From positions 7,639,501 to 7,703,500 of the forward strand of contig NZ_BNED01000005.1 in the NCBI RefSeq assembly GCF_016755875.1: 64,000 nucleotides of DNA. The letters run 5' to 3'. Position 1 is the stretch's first letter. Every line of letters begins with the position of its first letter. Positions 33,844 to 43,149 of the stretch are shown here, piece after piece. The position numbers were made by a program, and so were the translations under genes. Below the pieces are notes generated by a model, which saw only the letters and a list, made by a program, of their open reading frames with translations, did not search any database and was not told where the DNA came from. Source of the DNA: Streptomyces spororaveus (GTDB lineage Bacteria; Actinomycetota; Actinomycetes; Streptomycetales; Streptomycetaceae).

Positions 33844-34920
33844 ATGTCGACCCTGCGAGTCACCGCCGAAGAACTGACCGTCCATGAGCACCCGAACGCC
33901 GATGCGCTGGAACTGGCCCAGGTGGGCCTGTACCGCGCCGTGATCGCCAAGGGTGCCTACCGTACGGGGGAGTTCGCGATCTACATCCCCGAACAGGCGG
34001 TCCTTCCGGCGGAACTCATCGAGGAGCTCGGCCTCACCGGACGGCTCGCCGGCGGCTCCGCCGACCGGGTCAAAGCGGTCCGGCTCCGCGGTGAACTCTC
34101 GCAAGGCCTGGTGTGCAGGCCGCGCGCGCTCGCCGACGTGGACCTGGCCCGGGCGGCCGAGGAGGAAACGGACTTCGCGGAGCTGCTCGGCATCACCAAA
34201 TGGGCCCCGCCCATACCCACGACCATGGACGGCGAGGTCGAGGCCGCCGCCGACCTGATGCCGTGGGTCGACATCGAGAACCTCCAGCGCTACCCGCACA
34301 TCTTCGAGCCCGGAGAGCCGGTCGTCCTCAGCGAGAAACTGCACGGCACCGCCTGCCTGTTCACGTACGTGGTCGAGGGCGGGCGGTCCCTCGTCTCCTC
34401 CAAGGGGTTCGGCTCGAAGGGGCTGGCGCTCAAGGAGGACGACCGCAACCTCTACTGGCGGGCCGTACTCGGCCACGACGTGGCGACCGTCGCGGCCGCC
34501 CTGGCCGACCGCCTCGGCGCGACGCGGATCGGTGTCTTCGGAGAGGTGTACGGCAGGGGCGTCCAGGACCTCGCGTACGGGACCGACGTACGCACCGCCG
34601 ACACCCCACCGGGATACGCCGTCTTCGACGTCTCCGCCGAGATCGACGGACAGACGCGCTGGCTCGACCCGGCCGCCGTGCTGACGGACGGTGAGCTTCC
34701 GCTGGTGCCCCGGCTGTACGAGGGCCCGTACGACCTCGACAAGGTGCTGGAGCTGGCGAGCGGCCGCGAGACCGTCTCCGGCAAGGCCGTGCACCTGCGT
34801 GAGGGCGTCGTCATCCGGCCGGCCGCGGAACGGTACAGCCCGGTCGTGGGCGGCCGCGCCATCGCCAAGGCGGTCAGCCCGGCGTACCTGACCCGCAAGG
34901 GCGGCACCGAGTACGAGTGA
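33844..34920 (+). CDS. RNA ligase (ATP), Deinococcus Rnl5/DRB0094-type
   Basis: A 358-residue ATP-dependent RNA ligase of the DRB0094 family. It has the family's N-terminal OB-like region (1-130), then the nucleotidyltransferase: motif I SEKLHGTA with Lys165 as the AMP-accepting residue, FGEVYG (motif III, 232-237), YAVFDV (IIIa), EGVVIRP (IV, 320-326) and AKAVS (V, Lys342). All five are intact, so it should seal 3'-OH/5'-PO4 RNA ends; family members are known to prefer nicked duplexes. It lies ~2 kb from an RNA-repair operon on the other strand, with one oxidoreductase gene between, forming a likely repair island. Confidence 0.93.
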   Translation: MSTLRVTAEELTVHEHPNADALELAQVGLYRAVIAKGAYRTGEFAIYIPEQAVLPAELIEELGLTGRLAGGSADRVKAVRLRGELSQGLVCRPRALADVDLARAAEEETDFAELLGITKWAPPIPTTMDGEVEAAADLMPWVDIENLQRYPHIFEPGEPVVLSEKLHGTACLFTYVVEGGRSLVSSKGFGSKGLALKEDDRNLYWRAVLGHDVATVAAALADRLGATRIGVFGEVYGRGVQDLAYGTDVRTADTPPGYAVFDVSAEIDGQTRWLDPAAVLTDGELPLVPRLYEGPYDLDKVLELASGRETVSGKAVHLREGVVIRPAAERYSPVVGGRAIAKAVSPAYLTRKGGTEYE

Positions 34921-35056
34921 CCGCACCCGCGGCCGGCTGCCTGTGCATCTGTCGGCCGCGCCGCGCCGCGCCCGCCCCGCCTCGTGGGGCGGGCGCTCCG
35001 TGCATGGTGGGATGAGCGGGGGGCGGGTTCCACACGCACACGGAGAGGTCGGGTAC

Positions 35057-36007
35057 ATGTCCCAGTCGGGCCGGAGCAGCCAGGAAACCATGCGGGCAAT
35101 GGCGTACGAGACGTACGGCGGGACGGAGGTGCTCTCCGAGACCCGGCTGCCGATGCCCAAGGTCGGACCGGGTGAGGTCCTCGTCCGGGTCAGGTGCGCC
35201 GGCGTCAACCCCGTCGACTGGAAGATCATGGCGGGCGGTCTCGACCCCCTGATGGACGTCGTCTTCCCGGTGGTGCCCGGCTGGGACGTGTCCGGCACCG
35301 TCGAGCGGGTCGGCATCGACACCCCCGAGTACGCCGAGGGCGACGAGGTCATCGCCTACGCCCGCAAGGACTACGTGCACGGCGGGACCTTCGCCGAGTT
35401 CGTCACCGTGCCCGTACGCGCCCTCGCGCACAAGCCCGCCTCCCTCGACTGGGCCGAGGCCGCCGGGCTCCCGCTCGCCGGGCTCACCGCCTACCAGCTG
35501 CTCACCCGCCTCGGCACCGGCAAGGACGACATCGTGCTCATCCACGGCGCGGCGGGCGGCGTCGGCTCCTTCGGCGTGCAGATCGCCCGCGCACTCGGCG
35601 CCCGGGTCATCGGCACCGCCTCCGCGCGCAACCACGACCGGGTGCGCGAGCTCGGCGCCGAGCCCATCGAGTACGGGGACGGCCTCGCCGACCGCGTGCG
35701 CGCCCTCGTCCCCGACGGCCCCACGGTCGTCGCGGACTTCGTCGGCGGTGTCGGCGGAGTCACCCGCGAGGTGCTGCACGACGACGGGCGGCACGCCTCC
35801 ATCGCCGACCCCAGCGTGCTGGGATCGGGCGGCGAGTGGATGTGGGTCCGCCCGGTCGGCAGCGATCTGGCCGAGTTGGGCCGGCTCGCCGACAGCGGAC
35901 AGCTGAAGGTGCCGGTCGCCAAGACCTTCCCGCTGGGCGAGCTGGCTGCCGCCTTCGAACTGAGCCAGGGCGGGCACACGGCAGGAAAGATCGTCATCGA
36001 GGTCTGA
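35057..36007 (+). CDS. Zinc-independent MDR-type NADP-dependent oxidoreductase
   Basis: A 316-residue quinone-oxidoreductase-like protein starting MSQSGR; a second ATG at 35099 (MAYETY) is possible and gives a more typical N-terminus. Marks: VRVRCAGVNPVDWKIMAGG, FPVVPGWDVSGTVERVG, IVLIHGAAGGVGSFGVQIAR (NADPH-binding) and the final GGHTAGKIVIEV. Catalytic zinc ligands are absent, as in the QOR/zeta-crystallin group. It sits between the two RNA-repair loci but has no obvious link to them. Confidence 0.9.
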   Translation: MSQSGRSSQETMRAMAYETYGGTEVLSETRLPMPKVGPGEVLVRVRCAGVNPVDWKIMAGGLDPLMDVVFPVVPGWDVSGTVERVGIDTPEYAEGDEVIAYARKDYVHGGTFAEFVTVPVRALAHKPASLDWAEAAGLPLAGLTAYQLLTRLGTGKDDIVLIHGAAGGVGSFGVQIARALGARVIGTASARNHDRVRELGAEPIEYGDGLADRVRALVPDGPTVVADFVGGVGGVTREVLHDDGRHASIADPSVLGSGGEWMWVRPVGSDLAELGRLADSGQLKVPVAKTFPLGELAAAFELSQGGHTAGKIVIEV

Positions 36008-36070
36008 CCCAGCCGACCTGTCCGACCCGTCCGACCCCGCCGATCCGTCCGGTGTACGGACCCCGGCCCG

Positions 36071-38980
36071 TCACACCAGGTCCGGCACCTCACCGCCGGC
36101 CGCCCAGGAGACCTCGACCCCCGGCAGACCGGTCCGCCAGGGGCCGGCCAGGGCGGCCAGGCGGGCCGCGTCCGGGGGAGCGGAGCCGAGGCCGATCGCG
36201 TAGCGGGCCAGGGCCGGACCCGACTCGAAGGGGCGGGGCCAGGCGTGGAGGTCCGTGACACCGGCCTCCTCCAGCGCACCGAGCAGCGCCCGCAGCCGCC
36301 CGCGCACCCGGCCCAGGGTCCCCTCGAACCCGGCCTCGGAGGCCGTCCGTACGGTCACCACCGCCCAGGCGGCGTGCCGCCGGTGCAGCGGCGGCGGCCC
36401 CGGGGCAGGGTCGCTGCCCGCGGGGCCGGAGTCCAGCAGCTCCCAGGCCGCGTACAACTCCTGGACCAGCAGGTCGCGCAGGCCCGGCCCGACCTGCGCC
36501 GTGCAACTGCGCACCGGCTCCGACGGGGTGAGGACCGTGACCGCATCCGGCCCGCCGCCGCCCGCCGGGCCCGGGGCCGCCGGGGACAGCGAGACGGGCT
36601 CGCGCCAGTCCCAGGCCGCCCACCTGCCGAAGAACTCACGCAGCAGGGCGTCGGGCGGCAGCGCCCCGGCCTCCGCCACCGTGCGCGCCGCCAGAACGGC
36701 CCAGGCCAGCCCGGGCAGTCCGCCGAACGGCGCCGCATCGAGCCCCCGGGCCCGGGCCCACGCCTTCACCCGCCGCGCGAGCCCGGCGAACGCGGCCTGC
36801 CGCTCCGCCCCCACCCACCCCCGTACGGCGTCGGCGTCGCTGACCGCGCTCAGCGCGAGCGCGGCCGCCTCGCCCAACTCCGCCCGCCGTACCACGGCGT
36901 GCGCCGGATCCAGCCCGCCGGTGGCCACCGCGACCAGATCCACCGACAGCCCGCCCACGCGGAACCGCAGCCCCGGCACGCGCGCCCCCGTCACCTCCCG
37001 CAGCCGCTCCGCCTCGGGCAGCGCCGCCGCCAGCCGGTCCCGTACGAGGGCCACATCGGCCGCGCCCGGAAGCGCCGCCACCAGGTCCAGGTCGGCCTCC
37101 GGCAGCGCGCAGCCCATGCGGCGCGACCCGGCCGGATGCACCTGCGCGCCGCCGAGCGCGGCCCGGACGCGCGCGGTGACCGACTCCGCGGCCCCCTCCC
37201 GGACCGCGGGCCCGGCGGCGGGCCCGACAGCGCCCACAGCCGCTTGCCCGGTCAGGGACGCGGGCGGGTCGGCGGTCTCCGGCTCCCAGCGCACCTCGCC
37301 CGTCCCCAGCGCCACCGTCGCCCGGACCCGCATCGGTCCGTCCCCGCGCCGCGAGAGCACGGCCAGCTCCCCGACCCGGGCGGCCACCGGGCCGCCGAGC
37401 CGCGCCGCGAAGGCCGCGACCGCGCGCTGCGGATCCCGGCTGCGCCCCAGCGTGAGATGCGGGGTGTAGCCCCGGTCGGCACCCGCACGCCCCCGGCAGC
37501 CCGGGAACCGCTCCACCAGGGCCCGCCGGAGCTCCCGCCACGGTGCCTCGCCGGCCGCCGCCGGGTCCAGCCAGACGGTGGCGTCCTCGCGGTGCCCGAA
37601 GCTGTGCACACCCTCCAGCCGGGCCCGGAACGGCCCGGTCGCGGCGGCCGCCTCCGCCAGCAGCGCCACCGCCCCGGCGAAGGAGGACTCCGGCACGAAT
37701 CCGAAGAGCAGGTTCACGTGCGCGGGCCAGCGTCCGGCCTGCGGGTCGAGCGCGCTGCGCAGCTCCCGTACCGCCTCCGGCAGGGGCGGCGCCAGCCATG
37801 CCACCGCCGTCCGCGCCGTCGCCGGTACGTCCAGGCGCGCGGGCGCACCGTCCCGTTCGCCGAACTCCACCGTCGCCTCCACCCCGAAGTGGTCGGAGAC
37901 GAACAGCCCCTCCGGCCCGGGGGAGTCACCGCGCAGCGCGGCCCCGGCCACCCGTGCGGTCGTGGAGCGCAGCAGGATCCGGTCGAGCCGGGCCGACCGG
38001 CCCGACAGCGAGCCCAAGGCGGCCAGCGGATTGACCGCGGGGTCGAAGGTGGGCGTCTCGTCCGCCGCCCCGTGCACGTCGCTCCAGGCGTCCCGCATGC
38101 CGAGCGCGGCCGCGGGCCCCTCGGCGCCGTGGCGCCCGTCGTTGAAGTCGCCCAGCAGCGCCACCGCGGCCTCGACGCCGCCCAGCCCCTCGGCGAGCCG
38201 GGCCAGTTCGGCCTCCCGCCGGTCGTGCCCGTTCTCGGAGTGGTCGCTGGTCAGGTGGGTGTTCGCGACGACCAGAGGGCCGGCCGCGGTGTCCACCGTG
38301 ACGGCGGTGACCGCCTTGTGCGGGCGCAGCAGGTGCATCCCCGCCTCCCGTACCGGCAGCCGGCTGAGCACCAGCAGCCCGCACTCGGTGACGTCCCGGC
38401 CGCCCGGATCCGTACCGATGGTGTACGCCTCCCGCACCCACGGCGCCGCCAGCAGCATCCGCAGCAGCTCGGGTTCGGCCTCCTGCAGCGCGATGACATC
38501 GGCATCGGCGGCCGCGAGATCGGCCAGCAGCAGCGGCCTGCGCCGGGCGGTGGAGATGCGCGGGGCGTCGTACCGGTCCCAGAGGGTGTTCCAGGTCAGC
38601 AGCCGCACCGAGGTGGTGGCGGCGGCCGTGCCGCCCCCGGGCACCGGCTCGGCGGGCCGCCACGCGCCGCCGCCCGCCGGGTCCCACGCGTGCGGGGTCC
38701 GGGCGGTGAAGAACGGGGCCCGCAGCAGCCGCGGATCGCGGACCCGGCCCGCCGTGGTGGCATCGATCCGGTCCACACCCGTGGACCGGTCCCACACCAG
38801 CTCCCCGTCCGCCTCGACGAACAGCACCCGGTGCCAGGGGATGTCGCCGCCGGGCACGAAGGAGGGCAGCGGGACCCGCTTCGGGGCCGCCCCGCGCTGG
38901 AGCAGCCCGAGCACGAACCGCGCCGGATCGAACCGGGAGTCCCAGCGGACCTGGTGGTAGAGCTCCTCGCTCGTACGCAT
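36071..38980 (-). CDS. Four-domain RNA end-processing protein: DUF504, EEP, 2H, nucleotidyltransferase
   Basis: A 969-residue protein; its ATG shares one base with the upstream ligase-kinase stop (TGATG). Residues 1-75 are DUF504 ([19 protein letters not shown]). Residues 125-375 are an endonuclease/exonuclease/phosphatase domain with N131, E167, NTH at 240-242, GDFN at 277-280 and SDH at 362-364, all catalytic positions kept. Residues 395-565 are a 2H phosphoesterase with HVN at 421 and HLT at 508, able to act on 2',3'-cyclic phosphate ends. From 600 a polymerase-beta-like nucleotidyltransferase (GS at 618-619, DLD at 630-632) followed by a helical PAP/CCA-like C-terminus. Together they could clean, trim and extend RNA 3' ends for the ligase. 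Confidence 0.88.
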   Translation of the reverse strand: MRTSEELYHQVRWDSRFDPARFVLGLLQRGAAPKRVPLPSFVPGGDIPWHRVLFVEADGELVWDRSTGVDRIDATTAGRVRDPRLLRAPFFTARTPHAWDPAGGGAWRPAEPVPGGGTAAATTSVRLLTWNTLWDRYDAPRISTARRRPLLLADLAAADADVIALQEAEPELLRMLLAAPWVREAYTIGTDPGGRDVTECGLLVLSRLPVREAGMHLLRPHKAVTAVTVDTAAGPLVVANTHLTSDHSENGHDRREAELARLAEGLGGVEAAVALLGDFNDGRHGAEGPAAALGMRDAWSDVHGAADETPTFDPAVNPLAALGSLSGRSARLDRILLRSTTARVAGAALRGDSPGPEGLFVSDHFGVEATVEFGERDGAPARLDVPATARTAVAWLAPPLPEAVRELRSALDPQAGRWPAHVNLLFGFVPESSFAGAVALLAEAAAATGPFRARLEGVHSFGHREDATVWLDPAAAGEAPWRELRRALVERFPGCRGRAGADRGYTPHLTLGRSRDPQRAVAAFAARLGGPVAARVGELAVLSRRGDGPMRVRATVALGTGEVRWEPETADPPASLTGQAAVGAVGPAAGPAVREGAAESVTARVRAALGGAQVHPAGSRRMGCALPEADLDLVAALPGAADVALVRDRLAAALPEAERLREVTGARVPGLRFRVGGLSVDLVAVATGGLDPAHAVVRRAELGEAAALALSAVSDADAVRGWVGAERQAAFAGLARRVKAWARARGLDAAPFGGLPGLAWAVLAARTVAEAGALPPDALLREFFGRWAAWDWREPVSLSPAAPGPAGGGGPDAVTVLTPSEPVRSCTAQVGPGLRDLLVQELYAAWELLDSGPAGSDPAPGPPPLHRRHAAWAVVTVRTASEAGFEGTLGRVRGRLRALLGALEEAGVTDLHAWPRPFESGPALARYAIGLGSAPPDAARLAALAGPWRTGLPGVEVSWAAGGEVPDLV

Positions 38981-40758
38981 CAGTACCGCCCCCGCCCCGT
39001 GTCCGCGGGCCCGGCCGCGAGGCCGCCCGCCGTGTCCTCGACGACCCCGGCCGCACCGACGTACCACGTACGGTGCGCCTGACCGGCGTAGGGCGGACCG
39101 AACCGGCGCACCTGCGAGGTCAGCACCTGCGGGGGCACCGGATGCGGGCGCACGCCGTTGCGCCGCACCAGCTCCGCCTCCTCCACCAGCACCACGGCGT
39201 GGGTGACGAGCGCGTCGCGGCGCCGTGCGACGGCGCCGGCCAGGCCCCGCTGCTGACCGGTGAGCGAGGTGGCGTCCCACACCACCGTACCGCCGCCGGC
39301 CAGGGCCGCGTCGAGCCGGTCGAGGCCCTCGCTCAACACCTCGGCGTTGGCCCCCTGGTCGGCCCGGGAGCCCCGGGCCGTGCGCAGATCGTCCAGACTG
39401 ATGTACGCGTCCACGCCGGGCAGTGCGCGGCCGAAGGTGCTCTTCCCGCTCCCCGACGGCCCGCACAGCTGCACCAGCCGGGGGAACGTTCCCTCGCGCC
39501 ACTGCCACGTCGCCGCCACGGCCTCCTCCACCGCGGAACCCGAGATCCTGCCCTGCCCGAACGCCCTCCGGGCCTCCGCCCAGCAGCGGTCCGCGGCCTC
39601 CGTGCCCAGCCCGGCGAACGCCTCGCGCAGCCCGGGGCGCAACGCCTCCAGCGGATCCGGGCCCAGCAGCCCCGCCTCCTCGGCGCACAGCGCGGACCAC
39701 TCCACGCACTCCCGCGCCTCCGGCCCGTCCGCCAGTGCCCCGGCGAGCGCGTGCAGCACCCCGAGATCGGCCGCCGCGGCCATCCGGACCAGCCCCGCCC
39801 GCCGGTCCGCGTCCGGGAACGGCCGCTGCAGGCAGGGGTACAGCCCCACCAGGTCCGCGACCCGCCGCGCGAGCCCCATCCCGACGGGTCCCGCCGCGAG
39901 CCGCGCCGCGATCCGGGCCCGGGGCTCACGGCGGAGCACGGCGGCCAGGACACCGGCCAGCCGGTCCTCCCCGGTCCGCCCCGCCCCGTCGATCCGGGCC
40001 ACGACCTCGGCGACCTCGTCGCCCTCGCCCTCGTCCTCGGCCCCGGCCGTGCCGGCGGCTTCGTCCGCGCCCACCCCGAGGGCGGCCGACAGCGCCGGCG
40101 GATCGGCCTCGGCTCCCGAACGCACCGCCCACAACGGGGCCGCCGGCCCGAGCCCGTTCGGCACGATCTGCGCGAACATCCAGTGCGTACTCGTCTGCAC
40201 ATGGCCGCCCCGCACCCACTTGGCCACGCAGCGCCCGAAGTCCTCGCGCGCGAATCCGGCCGCCCGGCGCACCACGTACCCTTCCTGGCGCGCCGTGTCG
40301 AGCTTCAGCCTGCGCAGCGCGCGTTCGTCGAAGACGCCCCGCCACAGCACGCGCGGGGTCGGCACACCGAGGCCGCGCAGGAACCGTACGGTCCGGTCCC
40401 AGTCCAGGCAGTGCTCCCCGTCCCACACCGAGAACCCGTAGAACCAGCTGTCCAGTTCCTCGTACGGGATCGAGTGCCGGGCGTAGAGGTTCTCCCCGCA
40501 CACCCGCCACCCGGCCGGGATCCCGGGGCCGATGCGGCCCTGGAGGCCCTTGACCCACGCCCGCGAGGGGTGGTGCGTCGAGTCGAGGGAGCGCGCGTGC
40601 AGGCCGTCCGCGTACAGGGTGGTGTTCTCCCCGTCGAGCTTCTCCGTCACCACGACCTCGTGCCCGGCCAGCCCCGCCAGTCCGACGGCTCGCACATCGT
40701 CCGCCGCCGCCCCGGGGGACCAGGGCAGGTGCGGCGTACGGGGATAGTGGATGCGCAT
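38980..40758 (-). CDS. RNA ligase fused to a P-loop polynucleotide kinase
   Basis: A 592-residue protein; AGGAG lies before ATG 40758. Residues 30-190 are an RNA ligase domain: EKLDGEN with Lys40 (motif I), [10 protein letters not shown] (III), WFYGFSVWD (IIIa), EGYVVR (IV, 159-164) and VAKWVR (V). A ~220-residue helical linker follows. Residues 428-570 are a kinase: GPSGSGKST at 433-441, SLDDLR and WDATSLT. The kinase would add a 5' phosphate (and such domains may remove 3' phosphates), and the ligase would seal. The following gene supplies 3'-end trimming and nucleotide addition, so the two make a near-complete RNA repair set. Confidence 0.9.
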   Translation of the reverse strand: MRIHYPRTPHLPWSPGAAADDVRAVGLAGLAGHEVVVTEKLDGENTTLYADGLHARSLDSTHHPSRAWVKGLQGRIGPGIPAGWRVCGENLYARHSIPYEELDSWFYGFSVWDGEHCLDWDRTVRFLRGLGVPTPRVLWRGVFDERALRRLKLDTARQEGYVVRRAAGFAREDFGRCVAKWVRGGHVQTSTHWMFAQIVPNGLGPAAPLWAVRSGAEADPPALSAALGVGADEAAGTAGAEDEGEGDEVAEVVARIDGAGRTGEDRLAGVLAAVLRREPRARIAARLAAGPVGMGLARRVADLVGLYPCLQRPFPDADRRAGLVRMAAAADLGVLHALAGALADGPEARECVEWSALCAEEAGLLGPDPLEALRPGLREAFAGLGTEAADRCWAEARRAFGQGRISGSAVEEAVAATWQWREGTFPRLVQLCGPSGSGKSTFGRALPGVDAYISLDDLRTARGSRADQGANAEVLSEGLDRLDAALAGGGTVVWDATSLTGQQRGLAGAVARRRDALVTHAVVLVEEAELVRRNGVRPHPVPPQVLTSQVRRFGPPYAGQAHRTWYVGAAGVVEDTAGGLAAGPADTGRGRY

Positions 40759-40772
40759 GATCCGCTCCTGCT

Positions 40773-40830
40773 CGATATCGGGTGCCTGGTCACCTTAGGT
40801 AGCCGGAACCCACGCATCCACCCAATATCG
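40773..40830. promoter_or_regulatory. Inverted repeat upstream of the RNA-repair operon
   Basis: CGATATCGGGTG (40773-40784) and CACCCAATATCG (40819-40830) are inverted copies, matching at 11 of 12 positions, with centres 46 bp apart. They occupy the 135-bp gap upstream of the ligase-kinase. They may be two operator halves on one DNA face; the regulator is unknown. Confidence 0.5.
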
Positions 40831-40893
40831 CCCGCCCGCCCGGGTCCGACGGCGCCCGATCATCACCTCGTGCCGGGCCCCGGCGCGGAGCCG

Positions 40894-42420
40894 TCAGCCC
40901 AGGGCGGCCACCGGGACCGCGGCGGCCAGCTGGCCGGCCCCCGCGAAGTGCAGCCGCTCCAGCCGGGCCGCGTACGGCCAGCCGGCCGCCCGGTAGAAGC
41001 ACAGGTCGCTCGGGATCGGCACGGCCCGCAGGTCGGCGGCGTGCGAACCGTCGGGCAGCGTGGTGGCCGCCGCGAGCAGCGGGTCCGCCGAGCCGGCCCA
41101 CTCGCCGACCGGGGCGGGCCGCGGCCAGGGCTCCCCGGTGTTGGGGAACAGCCACCGGGTGTCCCGGGCCATCCGCGCGGCGAAGTCGGGGCCCGACGCG
41201 GCCCGCCGGGCGAGCCGCGCGAAGGTCAGCAGCAGGTCCGGCAGGGACTCGGCGAGCAGGGCCAGCTCCGGGTACTCCCGCAGGCTCTCCCCGTCGCCGG
41301 GCACGGACACGACGTACCCCCACCGGCCGGTCGCCGCGTCGATGCGGATCTGCGCGAGGGCGTGGCCGCGCCCGTGGGAGATGCGGGCGAGCGGCCAGTA
41401 CGAACCGTCCCCGCCCAGCATGCGGTGCAGCTCGGGGTCGACCGCGTGCTCCGGCGCCCCGGGCAGCAGCCGCAGCGCCGGAAGCCCCGCGATCGCCACG
41501 CCGCCGATCGCACGGAGCACGGTCCGGACGTCCTCGGGGACCGGGACCGTCCAGCCGTCCATGACCGAGTCGGCGCAGCCCGGGTCGAGGACGACGAAGG
41601 CGGGGCAGCCGTCGGCCAGTTCCCGCAGCTCGGCCACGGCCCGACGGGCGGCGTCGGCCGGCACGCGGTGGCGGCGCACGGACCGGCCGAGGAAGTCGCC
41701 GCTGACGACGCTGCGCAGCAGCAGGGCCCGGCCGTCGCCGACGATCTCGAACTGGACCTCGCTGCTTCCGGTGTCGGCCGTTTCGCGGAAGGTGGAGAAG
41801 TACGGTTCCCATTCCACGGCGCACGGATAGCCGGGAAGGCCGCGCAGGTCGACGAGATCGGTGAGCGGGTCGCCGCGTCCGACGAGCGCGGCGAGCTCGC
41901 CGTCGGCCCCTGCGCTTCCCTCGCTTCCTTCACTTCCTTCGGCGAGTTCGGCGATTTCGACGGTGGGGGTGGCCGGCACGGAGAACCTCCCCCTCGGCCG
42001 GTCCGCCACCCCGTCGGCGAAGCGCTCGGCGAACCCGGCGAGCCAAGTGCTGAAGTCCGGTGCCTCGACGGTGACATCCGGGTCGGCCCCCCACGGGTTC
42101 ACGGCCACGACCGGCCCCCAGCCGGCGGCCCCGACCCCCACGATCAGCGAGCCCTCGCCGAAGTCCGTCTCGCCCAGGGTCCAGCAGCCGTCCGCGAACA
42201 CCTCGCGGCCGCGCGGCCCGAAGCGGTACTCGTGGTCCTCGGTCTCCAGGCCGCCGATCTCCCGCAGTACGCCCCGTACCTCCTCGGGTACCGCGACGGC
42301 CCAGCCGTCCAACTCCGCGTCCGTGAAGCCTTCGAAGAGCTCCAGCTCCTCCGGCCGCTCCCGCGCCAGCTCCCTCAGTGCCCGCACGGCATCCACCACC
42401 GACGGCCCCGCGTCGTACAT
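40894..42420 (-). CDS. SMI1/KNR4 (SUKH)-like protein, duplicated domain
   Basis: A 508-residue protein; GGGGAG lies before ATG 42420. Two similar halves each carry the SUKH-type 'x-Gly-W-x-VPVPEDVRxxLRxIGG' block: LDGWAVAVPEEVRGVLREIG near residue 35 and MDGWTVPVPEDVRTVLRAIG near 285. Each is followed by strands ending in a Trp/Gly-rich region. Some SUKH proteins are immunity proteins against toxins, others bind diverse partners. It lies upstream of the RNA-repair operon on the same strand (135-bp gap), so it may or may not be cotranscribed. Confidence 0.78.
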   Translation of the reverse strand: MYDAGPSVVDAVRALRELARERPEELELFEGFTDAELDGWAVAVPEEVRGVLREIGGLETEDHEYRFGPRGREVFADGCWTLGETDFGEGSLIVGVGAAGWGPVVAVNPWGADPDVTVEAPDFSTWLAGFAERFADGVADRPRGRFSVPATPTVEIAELAEGSEGSEGSAGADGELAALVGRGDPLTDLVDLRGLPGYPCAVEWEPYFSTFRETADTGSSEVQFEIVGDGRALLLRSVVSGDFLGRSVRRHRVPADAARRAVAELRELADGCPAFVVLDPGCADSVMDGWTVPVPEDVRTVLRAIGGVAIAGLPALRLLPGAPEHAVDPELHRMLGGDGSYWPLARISHGRGHALAQIRIDAATGRWGYVVSVPGDGESLREYPELALLAESLPDLLLTFARLARRAASGPDFAARMARDTRWLFPNTGEPWPRPAPVGEWAGSADPLLAAATTLPDGSHAADLRAVPIPSDLCFYRAAGWPYAARLERLHFAGAGQLAAAVPVAALG

Positions 42421-42593
42421 GTACCTGGCTCCCCGTGTCGTCCGCTCAGCGGCTCTGAGGGTATCCCCGCGGTCCGCCGCCGGATGGTCCGGACCGCGCG
42501 CGACCGGAGGAACCCGGAGCGGCCCCGAAGGCCCTGGGACAGCAGGCCTTCGAACGGCAGGACCACTCCTGGGATCCCCGGGACGGCACGCGT

Positions 42594-43082
42594 TCAGTGG
42601 CAGAGGGCGACGATGGAAGGGTGCACGGTGCCCTTGGCCGCCTCGCACAGCGAGGCCATGTCGTACGGGTGCTGCGGCGCCGGCCTGGGCTTCGCCACCG
42701 CCTGCGGCCGCTTGCGGGGCTTCGCCGGAGCCGCGGAATTCACCTGCTTGGCGGGCCGCCTGGGCCGCGGGGGCTTCGCGTCGACCCGGCGCGGGCGATG
42801 CGGCCGCCCGGCCACGGCCGGCACGGGTGCCCGCCGGGCCTCCGGGACCACGGCCGGCGCGGAAGGCGCGGGCGGCAGGGGCGGGGCGGGCGCGGCGGGC
42901 TCGGCCGATGCCGGGAGCGGGCTCAACGGCAGCGCGAGGGGGGTCCGTTGGCGGACCTGCGCACGGGCCGACGCGGGCTCCTGCCGCGGCGCGTCCGGCG
43001 GGGCGGCGGGACGCACGGTCACGCACCCGGTGGCCATCACGAGCGCGGCAAGGGTCAGGGTCAGGGCCGGGCGCAACTGCAT
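42594..43082 (-). CDS. Proline-rich lipoprotein (paralogue of the one at 29450)
   Basis: A 162-residue protein starting MQLRPALTLTLAALVMATGC with the lipid-carrying Cys at 20. A Pro/Ala/Arg/Lys-rich arm follows, with PRPRRPAKQVNSAAPAKPRK, and a short C-terminal unit LCEAAKGTVHPSIVALC. It shares the start motif, tail motif and ~20 upstream bases (CCGTACnGGCAnGGTGGnCGG-like, before ATG) with the gene at 29450, so the two are recent duplicates or members of one small family. Likely an envelope protein; the Cys pair may form a disulfide. Confidence 0.72.
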   Translation of the reverse strand: MQLRPALTLTLAALVMATGCVTVRPAAPPDAPRQEPASARAQVRQRTPLALPLSPLPASAEPAAPAPPLPPAPSAPAVVPEARRAPVPAVAGRPHRPRRVDAKPPRPRRPAKQVNSAAPAKPRKRPQAVAKPRPAPQHPYDMASLCEAAKGTVHPSIVALCH

Positions 43083-43149
43083 CCGCCCACCCTGCCGTAC
43101 CGGCGCCGCGCGGGCCGAACCCATCACACGGACGGGTGACCGGGCACGC

